64,000 bases of DNA, taken from Litoditis marina. Taxonomy: Eukaryota > Nematoda > Chromadorea > Rhabditida > Rhabditidae. The notes beneath the pieces are model-generated. The model was not told the DNA's origin. It searched no databases and saw only the letters and a program-made list of their open reading frames with translations. The stretch spans positions 2,732,501 to 2,796,500 of the forward strand of contig OZ038437.1 of the NCBI GenBank assembly GCA_964036275.1, given 5' to 3'. Each line of letters starts with the position of its first letter. Position 1 is the stretch's first letter. Shown in pieces: positions 1 through 11,215 of this stretch. The position numbers and the translations under genes were made by a program.

Positions 1-17
1 TGAATATGCACACTTAC

Positions 18-622
18 CGGTTGGAAAGAGCTCTTCTCTTTGAGTTTCGTTGTGAGAATATCGACAAATGTAGGATTGCACTTGCAACTTCCGTCCGATT
101 GTTCCGTAGAATGTTTGCCACACAAACTGAACGGAACCACGGAGGGGTCTTCGCCTGCAAGTGTGATCCGGTCATTTCTGCTTGGAGTGAACGTTTTGTA
201 GTTTCGTTGTAGTTTGAGCTTTCTGTGATTGAATCGACAACATTTACAGGTTTCACCAAATCTGCAACGTCTTTGGCAGTAACTAGTGAATTAGCAAGGT
301 TACCGAAATCTACCATTTCACTCCAGTATACCATTTCACTCCAGTATAGCAAGAGTGTGGGTCGAAAACAGTGAATCCAATATCTGATTCATCGAAAAGT
401 GGAGGAACACCGCAACAGGAAGGGTAAATGATAGAGGGGTTATTTTGAATAGATGATGATTTACCGGCTGACCTTGTACACAGACAATCGGATGCCGGGC
501 AGCTGCCGGCACGTCGCGGAGCTTTCCATCTGGGTGCGTGACGACGGCCGTGCGCGCAGAGTCACTGCACTCTCCTTTGGGGAAGTTGGATTGCCACGAG
601 GATTTATTGATCGAACTGGGGT
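18..622 (-). CDS. probable 3' exons of the lectin-like gene (partial)
   Basis: Two minus-strand open blocks with splice signals: 622-465 (acceptor TTTAG, donor GTAAAT) and 154-18 (acceptor CTTGCAG, donor GTAAGT). The first reads SSWQSNFPKGECS ... RHPIVCVQG, resembling the C-terminal half of a C-type lectin domain (W, a P, then the last two cysteines). The second reads SDGSCKCNPTFVD and resembles an EGF-like or linker segment. Phases of these two blocks do not join directly to each other or to the exon at 2852, so at least one exon is missing from this model. An 18-bp unit is repeated in tandem near 314-350. The gene continues beyond the left edge. Confidence 0.42.
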
Positions 623-805
623 CTAAAGCAGCCATTTACATATTGAACCACAATTTGGTAACTTACCACTCATACCTACCTACTACCTACTTACCGGTTT
701 TTGACCACTCATTTCTAGGACCTAACCAGAAAACAATTTAGTTGCAGTTAACACTGAAGGTAAAACATTTTCACTTTTGATTGGAAAATGGTTTTATTTC
801 AGATT

Positions 806-920
806 GAAGGTGGACGATTATGTGGACCAATCTCGTGTCAACGGTCCTTTAAACTGAAATTGAAAAATGTATCGCAGTTTGAAGGACTGAAGCGTTGCGA
901 TTGGTCCACATAATCTTGCT
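806..920. repeat. palindromic MITE, GGACGATTATGTGG family
   Basis: Imperfect hairpin whose arms read GGACGATTATGTGGACC and its complement, with an inner TTTAAACTG...CAGTTTGAAGGAC stem. One of eight copies in the window. The flanking DNA (623-2851) holds no convincing coding exon apart from the weak candidate near 2238-2310. Confidence 0.75.
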
Positions 921-2559
921 TCTTCACGATTGGAGAACAGGAACTGTCGGTTTTTTTCCCGTGTGCGACTTTATTTATGGGCCTATCTAGAGTGTTTAGA
1001 TACTATACCTCCAGACTTTGACTGTGCTTGGAAACGTCCGAGCAAGGCGTTTATGGACAACTGTTTTTTGTTACACGTTGAACTGAATTTGATCTTTGAC
1101 GCCGGGGAGTGTCTAGCAGTGGTGTAGGAGATTCCTTTCTGAAAATTTGTCATTTTTCCCTGCGCAAAGCCTTATTCATTTCTATAGCCCTCATCTTCCC
1201 AATAAAGGCATCGAAAAAAACGAATTAATTGAGCAGAGCGGGGCGGGGCGACTGTTATGCAGCATACGAGAGTGTGTAGATCAATGATACGCAGACTGGC
1301 TGGCCTCTCGCCAACATCCGCTATTAGCAAACATTCACGGTACGGTGTTTAAAACGGTTACACAAATCTAAAACTGAGCTTGAGACTCTCACCGTACGAT
1401 TATGGAACTTTCCATTCGTGTTAGCTACGCGAGTTTATCGGAGAAGTTAGCAAATTTTGAATTCGATTCTGATGCCCTAGTAAAAGCACGGCTCACATGA
1501 CAATCTCAGAAAGAACCTGGGGTAGTTAGCGGGGCACATAATAGGGCGTGGCTTATTGGCTCAGACCTGGCTCGAAGAATCAATGCCACGTGCCAGTTTT
1601 TGAGTCTTCAATGCGGCAAAATTGCGGGTTTGAGTTGATAAAATTGAATTTTGAATGAAAAAGTAAAAATTAGCGAGAAAATTCGATCTAAATGTATATG
1701 TTCTCTCATCTTTTGTTAACAGATGAAGAAGTTCCGTTTTTGGAATATGGGACTTAGGGGGGTACTTGGTCCGGAGTTCGTTACCGCATAACTTGGTACC
1801 AGATTTTTCACGGCTAAGTCCCATGAGATCTGTCATAGCTGATGCTACTAGAGATGATAAGTATTATGATACAGAGAACTGCGCAGAGGTTAGAGATCAG
1901 ACTGAGAAATCAGAAACTGGAGATCAAAAAAAGACAAAAAAGGGTATCTCAACTTCTCATTACTCATTCCTTCTTATTTTTTTTCATTCTCATTTTCAAC
2001 AGGTTTGTTCACGCTCTCATTTGCGTAATAAATCATCCTCTTCCAACATGAACACTGGGGATTGAAAATCGTTTCAAGAAGAACTGGCCTTCAGTGCTCC
2101 TGTCATATCGGGTAGGGCGGCATAACAACCTTCGCATCTCTTCTGAAATAACAAAAATATAAAATTTCGTTGGATACAATACGTCAACTCGTGTTTTATT
2201 GGTGATTTCCCTCATTTCCGAAACCTTACCAATAACTGCCACGGCTTTTTTGATGCTCATTTCCCACGCAACCGGTGGCTTGTGCGGAAAACTTTGTTCT
2301 CAAGTGCAATTGAAATATCTTTTTGGTTGCATTTCATAATTCCTCCTTTTTTGATTGCCTTTAAGAACAGCAAAAAGTTTTCTACAAAAGCAACCTGGTT
2401 GCTTCGTGGTCTCCATGTTTAGCTGTATATGAAAACACTGAGAAAAATAAATTAAAATTTTTATTTTTTTTGTATTAGTCAGTTGATTCAACAAATAGTA
2501 GCAACAAACAAGTCAGGATGGTCTCTGTTCCGATTCCAATTATGAAAGCAGGGAGCTCA

Positions 2560-2790
2560 ATTGATTGGGCGATTCTCAGAACGATTAGCGTCCATTTTCT
2601 GGTCACAAAAGCGAGAGAGCATGCAGGTCCATGAGAGCAATCTGCGCCTCTCTGACCTGGACACTCTCTCGCCGCTACAAAAGTGGCTGACCGATTTACT
2701 GGGAACTGTCGGAGATGCGGAGATATGATTTCTTGATCAATTGATTAGCAGACGAGAGAGTGTGGAGACCAAAGATACGCAGATGAGCAG
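2560..2790. repeat. dispersed repeat with CGAGAGAGCATGCAGGTC
   Basis: Block with an inverted pair: GAGAGAGCATGCAGGTC and GACCTGGACACTCTCTCG, followed by the phrase CGCTACAAAAGTGGCTG. Related blocks lie at 3420-3760, 12790-12930, 42600-42680 and 58660-58720, and shorter relatives at 1240-1310 and 5290-5400. It is intergenic or intronic and non-coding; the element class is not recognised. Confidence 0.55.
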
Positions 2791-2851
2791 GCCGCTCCTT
2801 AGCAAGTTAAACGCACGCTCTCCACAACGGTTCGACAAAAAACATACTCAC

Positions 2852-5800
2852 CGCACAAATGTCGTGGAAGCGTTTCGTGTCGATGGAGGTTTCAGAATCA
2901 GCGGACGGCTGGTAGACGCTATCCGTTCGGACCGCCACACTCTTATCCACGACTACAATTCGATTCTTCACGTCAGATGGGTATTCGGCGACGATGTCGG
3001 AGGGATTGGCAGAACTTCCACCGGCAACTGGAACGGAGAAAGGTCAGTTTTTTTGAATGAGTTGAGAGAAATAGAAAGGCGAGCGAGCAACGAACAACGC
3101 TGAGGCCGAGCACTTTGCCCTTTCATAAATATATGATGTCAAAAGTAATCCATTTTTCTATTTAATTACGTCGAATTTGATGAATTGCTCAATAAGACTT
3201 ATCAAACGTAGAGCAACAAGGGAATGTAACCAACGCGGACTTGATTTTTTCTATATCTTACTGGTTTTAAGAAATAAGAACATAAAAAAGGTAGTCGGTT
3301 ATTGACATGTTACCAAAAACCAAACCGGTAAAACTGACTATGAAAGCCAAAAATTGCGATAGATTGAAGAGTTACTGGTTTTTCATTTAAATTTCAACGT
3401 ATTGAAAAGCTATCTGGGAACTCTTTGGCACGCTGCCAACCTCTCAGTAGAAATGCTCTGAGAACGACTGGCGCCAATTTAATACGATTGGCCAGCTACA
3501 AAAACGAAAGAGCATGCAGGTCAATGAGGCTGTTGATTGGCTTAGACAGTCTGCGTCTCTCCGACCTGTACAATCTCTCGTTGAGGCCGCTACAAAAGTG
3601 GCTGGTCGATTGGCTGGGAACTGTCTGAGCTCAGACGATTTCCAGCTAATTGGCCAGCTCCTTTTGTACGAACGAGAGTGGGTAGGTCGAAGAGAAACAG
3701 ATGTATGTGACCTTATTCACTTTCACACTATCTCGCTTTTGTAGCTGGCCAATCGTAGAAAATTGGTGCCAAATCACATAATATCCGCCTCTTGTGAGAT
3801 TCGAACCGGGCCCAAAAGCTTGGGAGGCGTGGACGTTAACCACTATACCAACGAGAATTTTAGTGGCGCGCGGACGAATCGTATAAATGTGTTCCCACAC
3901 AGCACAAAGTGAGATACACACTACACCACATCCTTTCTTCAATCGACAACTATATAATTCGTTGAATCCCTACTGAGACCCATTGGCATCGTGCCAAGAT
4001 GTTTGGATGACTATTTGTTAGAGGGGAGATGAGTATTCTATTTCTATAGACATTTTTCCTTTACGTATGAAACTGGACAAGCGCTAACCGCAATTTGCAG
4101 GATTTTGAAATACTTCGAATGGATGAAAAGAAACTTGGAAAATTCTCTGGAACGCTGCCAAGTCTCAGTAGGAATGACCGGAACTATACCTTTGTACACA
4201 ACCGCAGGAGTCGAGCAGAGCGGGTACAGCTCGCGTTCGACTGAGGGACTGACTCCGACCATAACGCCGGGGGCAACATTCGATAGATCGTTGCGTCTCA
4301 TGTTGAGCGCCAACGGCAGGGAATGATCGCCGTTCAATTGGAACTCGTCACCATCCCACATTTTATCTGAACAACAAATTTCAAGAAAACTTAAATTATG
4401 TTACAAAAAAAGATAAACTAATTGTGAGTTACGGACTATTTCTACAAAGATGAATACAAATCCACTGAATGAGGTGTTGTTCTCAGTATCACTTGCTGCC
4501 ATCACTTTTCGGGTTCAATGTTTTCATACTGTCGTCATTTTAGCTTCCTTGTACATCATATGCATGTAATAAATCAATCATTCATTACACATCAATAATC
4601 ATCATTATAGGGTGGGGACGCCCATTCAATAACGTAGTTCGTTTGCAACTTGTGAAGAATACGAAGCCAGAAAATAGTCTTCATCGATTCTACGGCGACT
4701 CCTACAGTACACGTACAAACTTTTCAACGACTGTACAGCTATAAGTTATGGCGAGAAAGATCGATCAATCACGTTATTTTCGGGACTTTGTGGATTCTGA
4801 GGACCACTTGCTCATGAGAGTGTAATAAACCCGTAGAGAAAGTTGATAATACGCAAACACAGTTTTGTAGAAAAAGTAGCACGATAGAGGTATTATTTTA
4901 CCTTCGATCATGGAAATATGGGTGTTCTGTCTTGTATTCCTCACCAACACGGGGTAAATTGAAGGAATCAGCACTGAAATGGTCGAAACTAAGGGTTAAA
5001 ACCATACCGCGAATGTAGTTTGGCCAGAACGACGATCAAATACATTCTTTGTCTTCATCTCACGAGATGGGCCGAAACTATCATTTCACAAGTCTAAAAA
5101 GGACGATTATAAGGTCCAATCCCAACGCTCCAGTCTTTTTAACTGCAATATATTTTTCAATTGCAGTTTAAAGGACCGTTGACACGGGATTGGTCCACAT
5201 AATCGTCCTACTTCAACGCGGTTTTTTTTTTACCGTTTTCAATAGTAAAAGAGGGAAATTTCCCCGAGAAAGACATCAGAGGGTTCGATTGATTGAGCGA
5301 TGCGGGGCGAGCGGTCGTTGATTATTTGCTAGCGGCTGAGGGAGTGTGTAGATCAATGATACGCAGACCGGTTGGCCCCTCGCCAAACCCCGCCCCTTAC
5401 AAATTAGATAGTACGGTGTTCACAACGATTTGACAAATCCTATATACTGCCGCCTTTCCGTTGGCGACGACTATAAAACGTACTCGATACCCAGCGCGCC
5501 TCTTCTGAGTTGACGACCCGATGAACTTGGCCTCGGGAGCATTTGATGGTTCTTCCCTTCGGACCCAGAAAGAAGCAACGGCCTTTGATCAACACATCCG
5601 TTGGTTCCTTGCAAGCAGTGGACGATTCTGGAAATGTGCCCATAATATAGCGTGAAATAGTCAGGAAATTCCATTGGCACACTGCCAAAGTCAAAAACTA
5701 TTTGATTTGCTAAATATACTGTTAGTCAATAGCTCCGCCACGTGGAAAATGTTAAAGACAACAGAACTTAGAAACGTGCAATGACAAAGTGCACGATTCC

Positions 5801-7064
5801 TCATTACAAGCTTACTACGGGTGACTATTTAATTTACTTCTAGTTAATCATGTGCCTTCCGTATAATTCGGAAACCATAGGCGTAGTGAAGACACCTACT
5901 ATATTGGGATTGAACAAGTGCCAATTGTAGTCTGATCCACATGGACTTCAGAATGTGCAAATGAACATTGGATATCGGGAGATCAAACCACAACAAACTC
6001 AGTAGATTTTCCTAGAGCAATGTACTTCTAGTATAAGCCGTTTGAAATTAGACTCACTCCAGTGACAAGTGACGTCGTTCGCTCCTGTTTCGGTTTTTAC
6101 CACAGTGAAGGGGGCCATGTAGCGACAAACAGCTGCCGCCTCAGACGAGTCCATTTTAAAGGGAAACTTCTGTACACAGTTTTCACCCTGAAGATACTAT
6201 TAATAAGACCTATCATGTTTAAGCACTCATATTGGGTGCCAAATGCATAAATTTCTGTCTCTCGCCGGAATTGAACCTGTGATCAAAAGATTCGTAAGAG
6301 GCCGCTATCCACTGCGCTATCAGATTATATGACGAGCCTGTTTTGAAATCGCAGACATATTTGCGTACACAGCTGTCACCCTGAATATGGTATTAATAAC
6401 ATTAATAACGTTAAAACACGTATAGTAGCACAAAACTATGAAACTAACCTTTACTCTGTCCTCTGCTTCCATAAGCCCTGAATCCAGGTTGGTGTGTCTA
6501 CAGTAGGCTCTCAGGCCGGGCTCTCGGATTTCTGCAAAGATAAAAGTTCGGACAGTTGTGACTTTTGCCCCTTTTCAACTTATCCGTAAAATGAGCATGG
6601 TGCTATCATTTCCTACTATGGTGGGGGGTGAAAGATACACAGATGATGTTCGACAGAGTCACTAGAGTGGGGGGGGGGGGGGGGGGGAGGGTGAGAGCGA
6701 AAGTACACATGTTTTCGTTCCAGTGTGATGAAAAGTAGAACTAGATTCTTCCTAGATTTCTAATTGGAGTGCTAACGGCTTAGCTTACAGAACGCCCCTC
6801 AAGTTTCCCTCTAAATCTATTTATCCAAGGTTCTGTGATTTCTCAGGTGGTTTTGAAAAAGGACTATTATGTGGCCAATCCCAACGCCTCGGTCCTTTAA
6901 ACTGCAATATGTTTTTCAATTACAGTTTAAAGGACCGATGGCACGGGATTGGTCCACATAATCGTCCTATCTTAAACTAGTCCCAAATGCTGCACTTCCC
7001 AGACCACTCTCCGAGACTCACCGGCGGTTCCAATAACGAAAATAATTGCAAATAGCGGGAGCAT
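2852..7064 (-). CDS. secreted C-type-lectin-like protein, N-terminal six exons
   Basis: Six minus-strand exons join with matching phases: 7064-7022, 6531-6449, 6187-6058, 5627-5484, 4366-4190, 3027-2852 (753 nt, 251 codons, no stop yet). The first exon is a short hydrophobic signal peptide beginning MLPLFAII, right behind a TTTTCAG acceptor suited to a trans-spliced leader. The mature part is cysteine-rich: GENC, a DSSEAAAVC helix-like segment, NDVTCHW, IKGRCFF, then EEARWVSN and KMWDGDE. The EAAAVC and WDGDE pieces recall C-type lectin domains, but the resemblance is distant. In exon 4 the GTACGT donor is preferred over the nearby GTATCG because only it keeps the frame into exon 5. The 3' continuation is unresolved: exon 6 ends in phase 0 at 2852, and one weak candidate exon lies near 2238-2310 on the same strand (reads FSAQATGCVGNEHQ). 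The gene model is good; the family call is moderate. Confidence 0.68.
3420..3760. repeat. second copy of the GAGCATGCAGGTC repeat
   Basis: Same palindromic block as at 2560, with the arms TGGCCAGCTACAAAAACGA and its near complement near 3727-3755. It lies in an intron of the minus-strand lectin-like gene. Confidence 0.55.
3785..3865 (-). repeat. tRNA-like (SINE-type) fragment
   Basis: Read on the minus strand it has an A-box (TGGTATAGTGG) and a B-box (GGTTCGAATCT) at tRNA spacing, and a 5' TTCTCGT that partly pairs with AAGAGG at the 3' side. The arms have mismatches, so it is a tRNA-derived element or pseudogene rather than a working tRNA. Confidence 0.5.
5099..5210. repeat. palindromic MITE, GGACGATTATGTGG family
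   Basis: Complete hairpin copy with arms GGACGATTATAAGGTCCAAT and ATTGGTCCACATAATCGTCC. Confidence 0.8.
5735..5840 (-). repeat. dispersed repeat with GTGCACTTTGTCATTGCACG
   Basis: About 110-bp dispersed repeat; a full copy runs from TGAATAGTCACGTGAA, through the GTGCAC hairpin, to CTGTGTTTAACATGTTTCA. Other copies: 9700-9800, 12009-12130, 50090-50205, 54597-54690, 60243-60345, and a truncated one near 55795. No coding capacity; class unknown. Confidence 0.7.
6236..6340 (-). repeat. tRNA-derived SINE-like element
   Basis: On the minus strand: A-box TAGCGCAGTGG, the phrase TTACGAATCTTTTG, then B-box GGTTCAATTCC and GGCGAGAGAC. It closely matches the elements at 8098 and 8805, so these form one family. 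It sits in the intron between exons 2 and 3 of the lectin-like gene. Confidence 0.6.
6669..6687 (+). repeat. 19-base poly-G run
   Basis: Uninterrupted G tract with quadruplex potential. Similar runs lie at 16401-16417 (G), 24088-24099 (C) and 63797-63814 (C). Confidence 0.9.
6860..6970. repeat. palindromic MITE, GGACGATTATGTGG family
   Basis: Hairpin copy with arms GGACTATTATGTGGCCAATC and GATTGGTCCACATAATCGTC, just 3' of the first lectin-like exon within its intron. Confidence 0.8.
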
Positions 7065-7775
7065 TCGCACGACTGTCTGAAAACACAGTTCAATTTGGAA
7101 CAAAAAATACCTCAAAGAACGGTTAAGGTAGACTTGTTCACAATATTTATACCTTTGTATACTGTAACACTAGTTCTAGCTCAATACAATATGATTCTGA
7201 AAGTTCTAAGCAGTTTATCATGAGTTTTTGAAATCTTTCTATCTATATTCCTACAACACTATGCGTTCTACATCTAACTATAAAATGAAGGGCTGAAATT
7301 CGGCAGAAATAGAAATAGTGTAAAAATGAGCTTACCATCATTCCTAGCTCAGACAGACTGACCGACCGTCTGACAGGCGAAAAAAAGTATGACTGAAAAA
7401 TTTGAGTCAGATTTGCTGTAGATATCAATCCACAAAGTTCGTTCATACAAACCTGAAAACCCGTTTTCTCGTTATCCTTCGTTTTCGCTTTCGATTCCGG
7501 GTTCTCCGAAGTAAAACTCGTTTTTTTCCCGTTTTTATAAATTTTCCCCGTTTCCATAAATTCTCCTCGTACTCTTACACATTTCATAGTGTTCTCCAGT
7601 GGCTTTCGGTCTGTTTCCCCAGTTTTATTCCCAATTGAGGTAAACATTACAGTTTTTTCTCTGTAAAAACCATACTATATTCTTTTCAATCCTACTGAAA
7701 ATTCTATTGTATGACTCTATTGCAATCGGGAAGGTCAACAATTTCGGAAAGGTCAACAATACTGTTGTTCTTCAG

Positions 7776-8414
7776 ATGTCTGCGAAGTTGTGGTTTCTGT
7801 TGTTCATCGTTTTCTGCTGCCTCGGCATGTGTGACTCAGCCCTGTGTCAGAACATGCACTCGACCAGTCGGGCTTCGATTCATGGTCGCAATGACTGCTA
7901 CAAGCACTGTACTAACAAGGTAAGTTTATCAATCGAGATAATGTTCCTGATTTCTGCTGTGTCTGACATAATTAAAAATTACGAATCGAGATAATGTTCC
8001 AGATTTCTGCTGTGTCTGACATAATTGAAGTTCACGAATCGAGATAATTTTCCAGATTTCTGCTGTGTCTGACATAATTGACGTTCAATAACTATCCCTA
8101 CGATTTTCCAAAATCTATATACTCATCGCCAACGGAGATACGGGAGGCTACTGTATATCTCAATTCCCGCTATTCAGAGACACATGTCTTCGATTCCAAA
8201 GCCCGTTGGCAATCTACTCTCGTGGCGCAGTGGTTAGCGTCCAGCTACGAATATTTTGCTCGCAGGTTCGATCCCGGCGAGAGACCAGAGCTTATAAATT
8301 TGGCACTTCCTATATGACTATTTACAGAACTGTGACGCGGGGTTCTGTGAGGACCACAACAACGTGAGGAAGTGCACATGTATCCGATGCCCTGGAGACT
8401 GGATGCCAAAATAA
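7776..8414 (+). CDS. ASABF-type antibacterial peptide precursor
   Basis: Two exons, 7776-7919 and 8328-8414, encode 76 residues. The ATG follows TTCTTCAG directly, which suits SL trans-splicing. Residues 1-19 or so form a hydrophobic signal peptide. The mature part has eight cysteines spaced C-x16-C-x3-C-x4-C-x4-C-x8-C-x1-C-x2-C, with the CYKHC, DAGFC and CTCIRC pieces. This is the cysteine-stabilised alpha-beta pattern of nematode ASABF peptides (ABF-1 to ABF-6 in C. elegans), which act outside the cell on microbial membranes. The intron carries three copies of a 53-bp direct repeat and a tRNA-like element. An AATAAA lies at 8634-8639. Expression in pharynx or gut and induction by infection are known for the family, not shown here. 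Confidence 0.88.
7931..8089 (+). repeat. three tandem 53-bp repeats in the ASABF intron
   Basis: Units begin at 7931, 7984 and 8037, each starting AATCGAGATAATKTTCC and ending GACATAATT. Copies differ at a few positions. Confidence 0.85.
8098..8290 (+). repeat. tRNA-derived SINE-like element
   Basis: A body containing TCGCCAACGGAGATACGGGA is followed by a tRNA-like head with A-box TGGCGCAGTGG, B-box GGTTCGATCCC and a 3' GGCGAGAGACCA. The whole module of about 190 bp recurs at 8805-8976. Confidence 0.6.
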
Positions 8415-8633
8415 ATCGATAATACGAAAATCGATATTTCGAAGAGTTGTATTCTGTATAAATTCGTCATAAAAAGTATTTATCAAAGACAAACAATTCA
8501 GAGAACAATATGTTACCTAGTTAACACAGAAGTTGGAGAATATTCATTTCACGAATTATATCTTGCATTTACACTACATACCTTATTGTAGCTAGTTACA
8601 AAATTTGTACACACATTATAAAACAACGAAAAT

Positions 8634-8639
8634 AATAAA
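8634..8639 (+). terminator. polyadenylation signal of the ASABF gene
   Basis: Canonical AATAAA about 220 bases after the stop, followed by a T-rich stretch. Confidence 0.6.
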
Positions 8640-8804
8640 GTGTTGGAACCTTGTTTATTGTTGTTCCTTAGGAGTGGGCAGGTCAAAACTGTACAGAGAC
8701 TGAATTGCAGTAATTGTAGTTTGATCACTCGTTCTTTGTACTTTGAGAATAGGAGCAGGGGAAAGTTCAGTTCAGTCCGTCAGTTCGCGCACTGGCAATC
8801 CCTG

Positions 8805-8976
8805 TAGTCGTCGCCAACGGAAAGGCGGGAGGGTATTGTATATCTCACTTTCTGCTGTGTACGCACACATGTCTTCGATGTCAAAGCCTGCCAAATATCT
8901 GCTCTAATAGTGCAGTGGTTGACGCCCTGATATGAATCTTTTGCTCGCAGGTTCGATTCCCGCGAGAGACTGAAAT
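8805..8976 (+). repeat. tRNA-derived SINE-like element, second copy
   Basis: Shares TCGCCAACGGAAAGGCGGGA, the phrase CACATGTCTTCGAT and the A-box/B-box region (GTGCAGTGGTT ... GGTTCGATTCC) with the copy at 8098. The A-box is slightly degenerate. A fragment of the same body lies in reverse near 5445-5478. Confidence 0.6.
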
Positions 8977-9062
8977 TCATAACTTTGAAAATACACAGAT
9001 ACACACCGACTTCGACTACATCTGAATCTTTCAACAACCTTGCAAATTAAAATTCAGTGCCT

Positions 9063-9215
9063 TTGCGCTATGAGTAAAAACTTGCGCAAGTGACCCTTGC
9101 GCAACTTTTATTCGCGGAAATGACGTGAGCGCAAGCGACGATTGTGGAAACTATATTCGTGCAACATACATTGCGCAATAATTTCATTTGCGCAAGTGGC
9201 ATCCCATCATTTCTC
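9063..9215. repeat. cluster of TTGCGCAA motifs
   Basis: Short palindromic TTGCGCAA and close variants recur about seven times in 150 bp (for example CTTGCGCAAGTG). Intergenic. Confidence 0.55.
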
Positions 9216-9491
9216 TCGATTGGAAAATGAGCAAAGTAGAACAAAAGCATGGCCTTTCTGATGAATAAAAATTATTGTGCACTACATCAGCCTGTATTGC
9301 TTCCAGCTCATCGAGCTACAACTCTCTTATTTTTTAACATTTGATTTGAACTACGTTTGAGTTTCTGACCACACTACAAACTACAATTTGGTCATTCCCT
9401 ATACGTTTCTAGAAGGCCGAGGAGACACTGTTTTCTACGTAGAGTTTGAATTTACTGCTGGGTTTCCTGACCAAACTACAACTTTTTCCAG

Positions 9492-9581
9492 AATGCTGAT
9501 GAGACAACTGGTTACGAGGCTTGTCCCGATATGACACCGGAAGAATTGGCGAAGATTGCCGGTCTGAAGGAAGGAAAGTGA
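9492..9581 (+). pseudogene. orphan last exon, copy of the lysine-rich protein gene
   Basis: A TTTTTCCAG acceptor is followed by 29 codons and TGA. The peptide (DETTGYEACPDMTPEELAKI) matches the last exon of the minus-strand gene at 11855-13288, and the similarity continues about 70 bp into the 3' UTR to an AATAAA at 9641. No matching first or second exon is visible on the plus strand between 8415 and 9491. It is most simply a partial inverted duplication; it could be a live 3' exon of a gene whose 5' exons I cannot recognise. Confidence 0.65.
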
Positions 9582-9699
9582 ACAAGTACAATCATATTCG
9601 TCTACGAAGAATGCATTTATTCGTGGCTATTTCTATTTGCAATAAACCACTTGTACACTTGTTCGTTATGTACAGTGGACAAGGTATATAGTAAATATA

Positions 9700-9800
9700 A
9701 ATTGAATAGTCACGTGAAGTTGGCATTCTAATGAGTTATCGTGCACTTTGTCATTGCATGTTTCTCAGTTCTGCTGTGTGTTTCACGTGGCTGTGCAGTG
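9700..9800 (+). repeat. dispersed repeat with GTGCACTTTGTCATTGC
   Basis: Plus-strand copy of the family described at 5735, lying just 3' of the orphan exon. A related copy at 12009 lies near the parent gene's last exon. Confidence 0.65.
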
Positions 9801-9821
9801 GACTAACAGTATAGCGGTGAC

Positions 9822-10627
9822 GGGAAAATTGAAGTATAGCCCCCCACTTTAGTTGGGTCCCCCCCCCCGTAGCACTTCAACCCCCCACCCAAGCTAAAAC
9901 CTGACAATCTAGGAGAGGGGGGGGGGGTCAAAATTCAACTTCGACATTTACTATTTACCCCCCACTTGGGTCGGCGGGGGGTAGAACTTCAATGGTGGGG
10001 GGTCAAACTTCAACGAGTGGGGGGCTGAACTTCAATACCGGAAATGTTTACTTTTTACCCCCCACCCTCAAACTTTTGTATTTCAGGTGATAAATTGAAT
10101 TATAACCCCCCGGTGAGGGGGGGGGGGTCAAACTACAATTCCCCAAACGCAATACAAATTCAGAAAGGTGGGGGGTAAAAAGTCAATGTTCCCGCGGTGA
10201 CAAATCAAAGTTTAGTTTGATCTGCTTTTATAGTAGAGTTCGCGAATATGATGTGAGAGACACAAGGGTCGGGAACATTGAATACCTGTAGTCTATTCAT
10301 TCCTGGGTACTGGGTATTGTAGTCTGACGCCACAACGGATGGGGGTGAAAATTCAATACCCAAAATGTAATACAAAAGTTTGAAGATGGGGAGGGTAAAA
10401 AGTAAACATTTCCGGTATTGAAGTTCAGCCGGCCACTCGTTGAAGTTTGACCCCCCCCCCCCCCAACCATTGAATTTCTACCCCCGCCGACCCAAGTGGG
10501 GGTAACTAGTAAATGTCAAAATTAAGTTCTGACCGCCACCTCTTCTAGGTTTTTCAGGTTTTGGCTTGGGTTAGGGGTCGAAGTGCTACGGGGGTTGGGG
10601 GGTGATACTTCAATTTTCCCCAAAGAT
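9822..10627. repeat. large G/C-rich inverted repeat
   Basis: Left arm about 9822-10095 and right arm about 10350-10627 are near complements: both carry GAAGTATAGCCCCCCAC-type ends, the GTAGCACTTC phrase and GGTATTGAAGTTCAGC-type inner parts. Each arm alternates runs of C and G. A partial third copy is at 12500-12740 and a looser relative at 10860-11215. No coding capacity; transposable-element origin is likely but no TSD is evident. Confidence 0.75.
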
Positions 10628-10859
10628 CAAACCGAAAATGATGATTACGACAGCATTTACCGTATATGCAGTATGCCTTCCTTCACCTACGACTACCAAG
10701 TTAAATGTGATTTTTTGGTCTGATCTCGTTGCTTTTCAGTCGAAGTTCGAATTATTGATGTTTTGAAACTACAACAAAGATACTGTCACTTTATAGTTTT
10801 TGATTGTCTGGTTTTTGAACGAATACTATGTTTGAATGGGGTTCCACTCCGGACTATTT

Positions 10860-11215
10860 TACTTTTGCCCCCCACTTTTTTCGTTTCAACCGAAATAGGT
10901 CCTGTGTTACTTTCACCCCCCACCATGGGGGGGGGTGAAAGTAACATGGCTCCGTTTCAACTAAGAATTACAAGGGTGGGGGGCGATTGTTAAAGATTGC
11001 CAGGCATGTTACTTTTACCCCCCCCCCCAATTTACGTTAGTGGGGGGTGATTGTACAATGTCGACATTTAACTTTAGCCCCCGACTCTACCATACATTTA
11101 CCTTTTACCCCCCACCATTTTCTGTTGAAACTAGTGCGGGTGGGGGGCCAAACTATCACGGGGGGTGCGATTGTACGGTGGGGGGCGAAAGTAAAATTTT
11201 CCCTTCCACTCAATA
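10860..11215. repeat. G/C-run-rich repeat related to the 9.8-kb inverted repeat
   Basis: Alternating CCCCCCAC and GTGGGGGG blocks separated by short AT-rich words such as TTTCAACCGAAAT. The short open frames crossing it are low complexity and not credible genes. The remainder up to 11850 shows nothing recognisable. Confidence 0.6.

Noticed and set aside
7243..7647. 134-codon minus-strand frame
   Set aside because: No splice support, no recognisable domain, and mixed low-complexity composition; it lies upstream of the lectin-like first exon.
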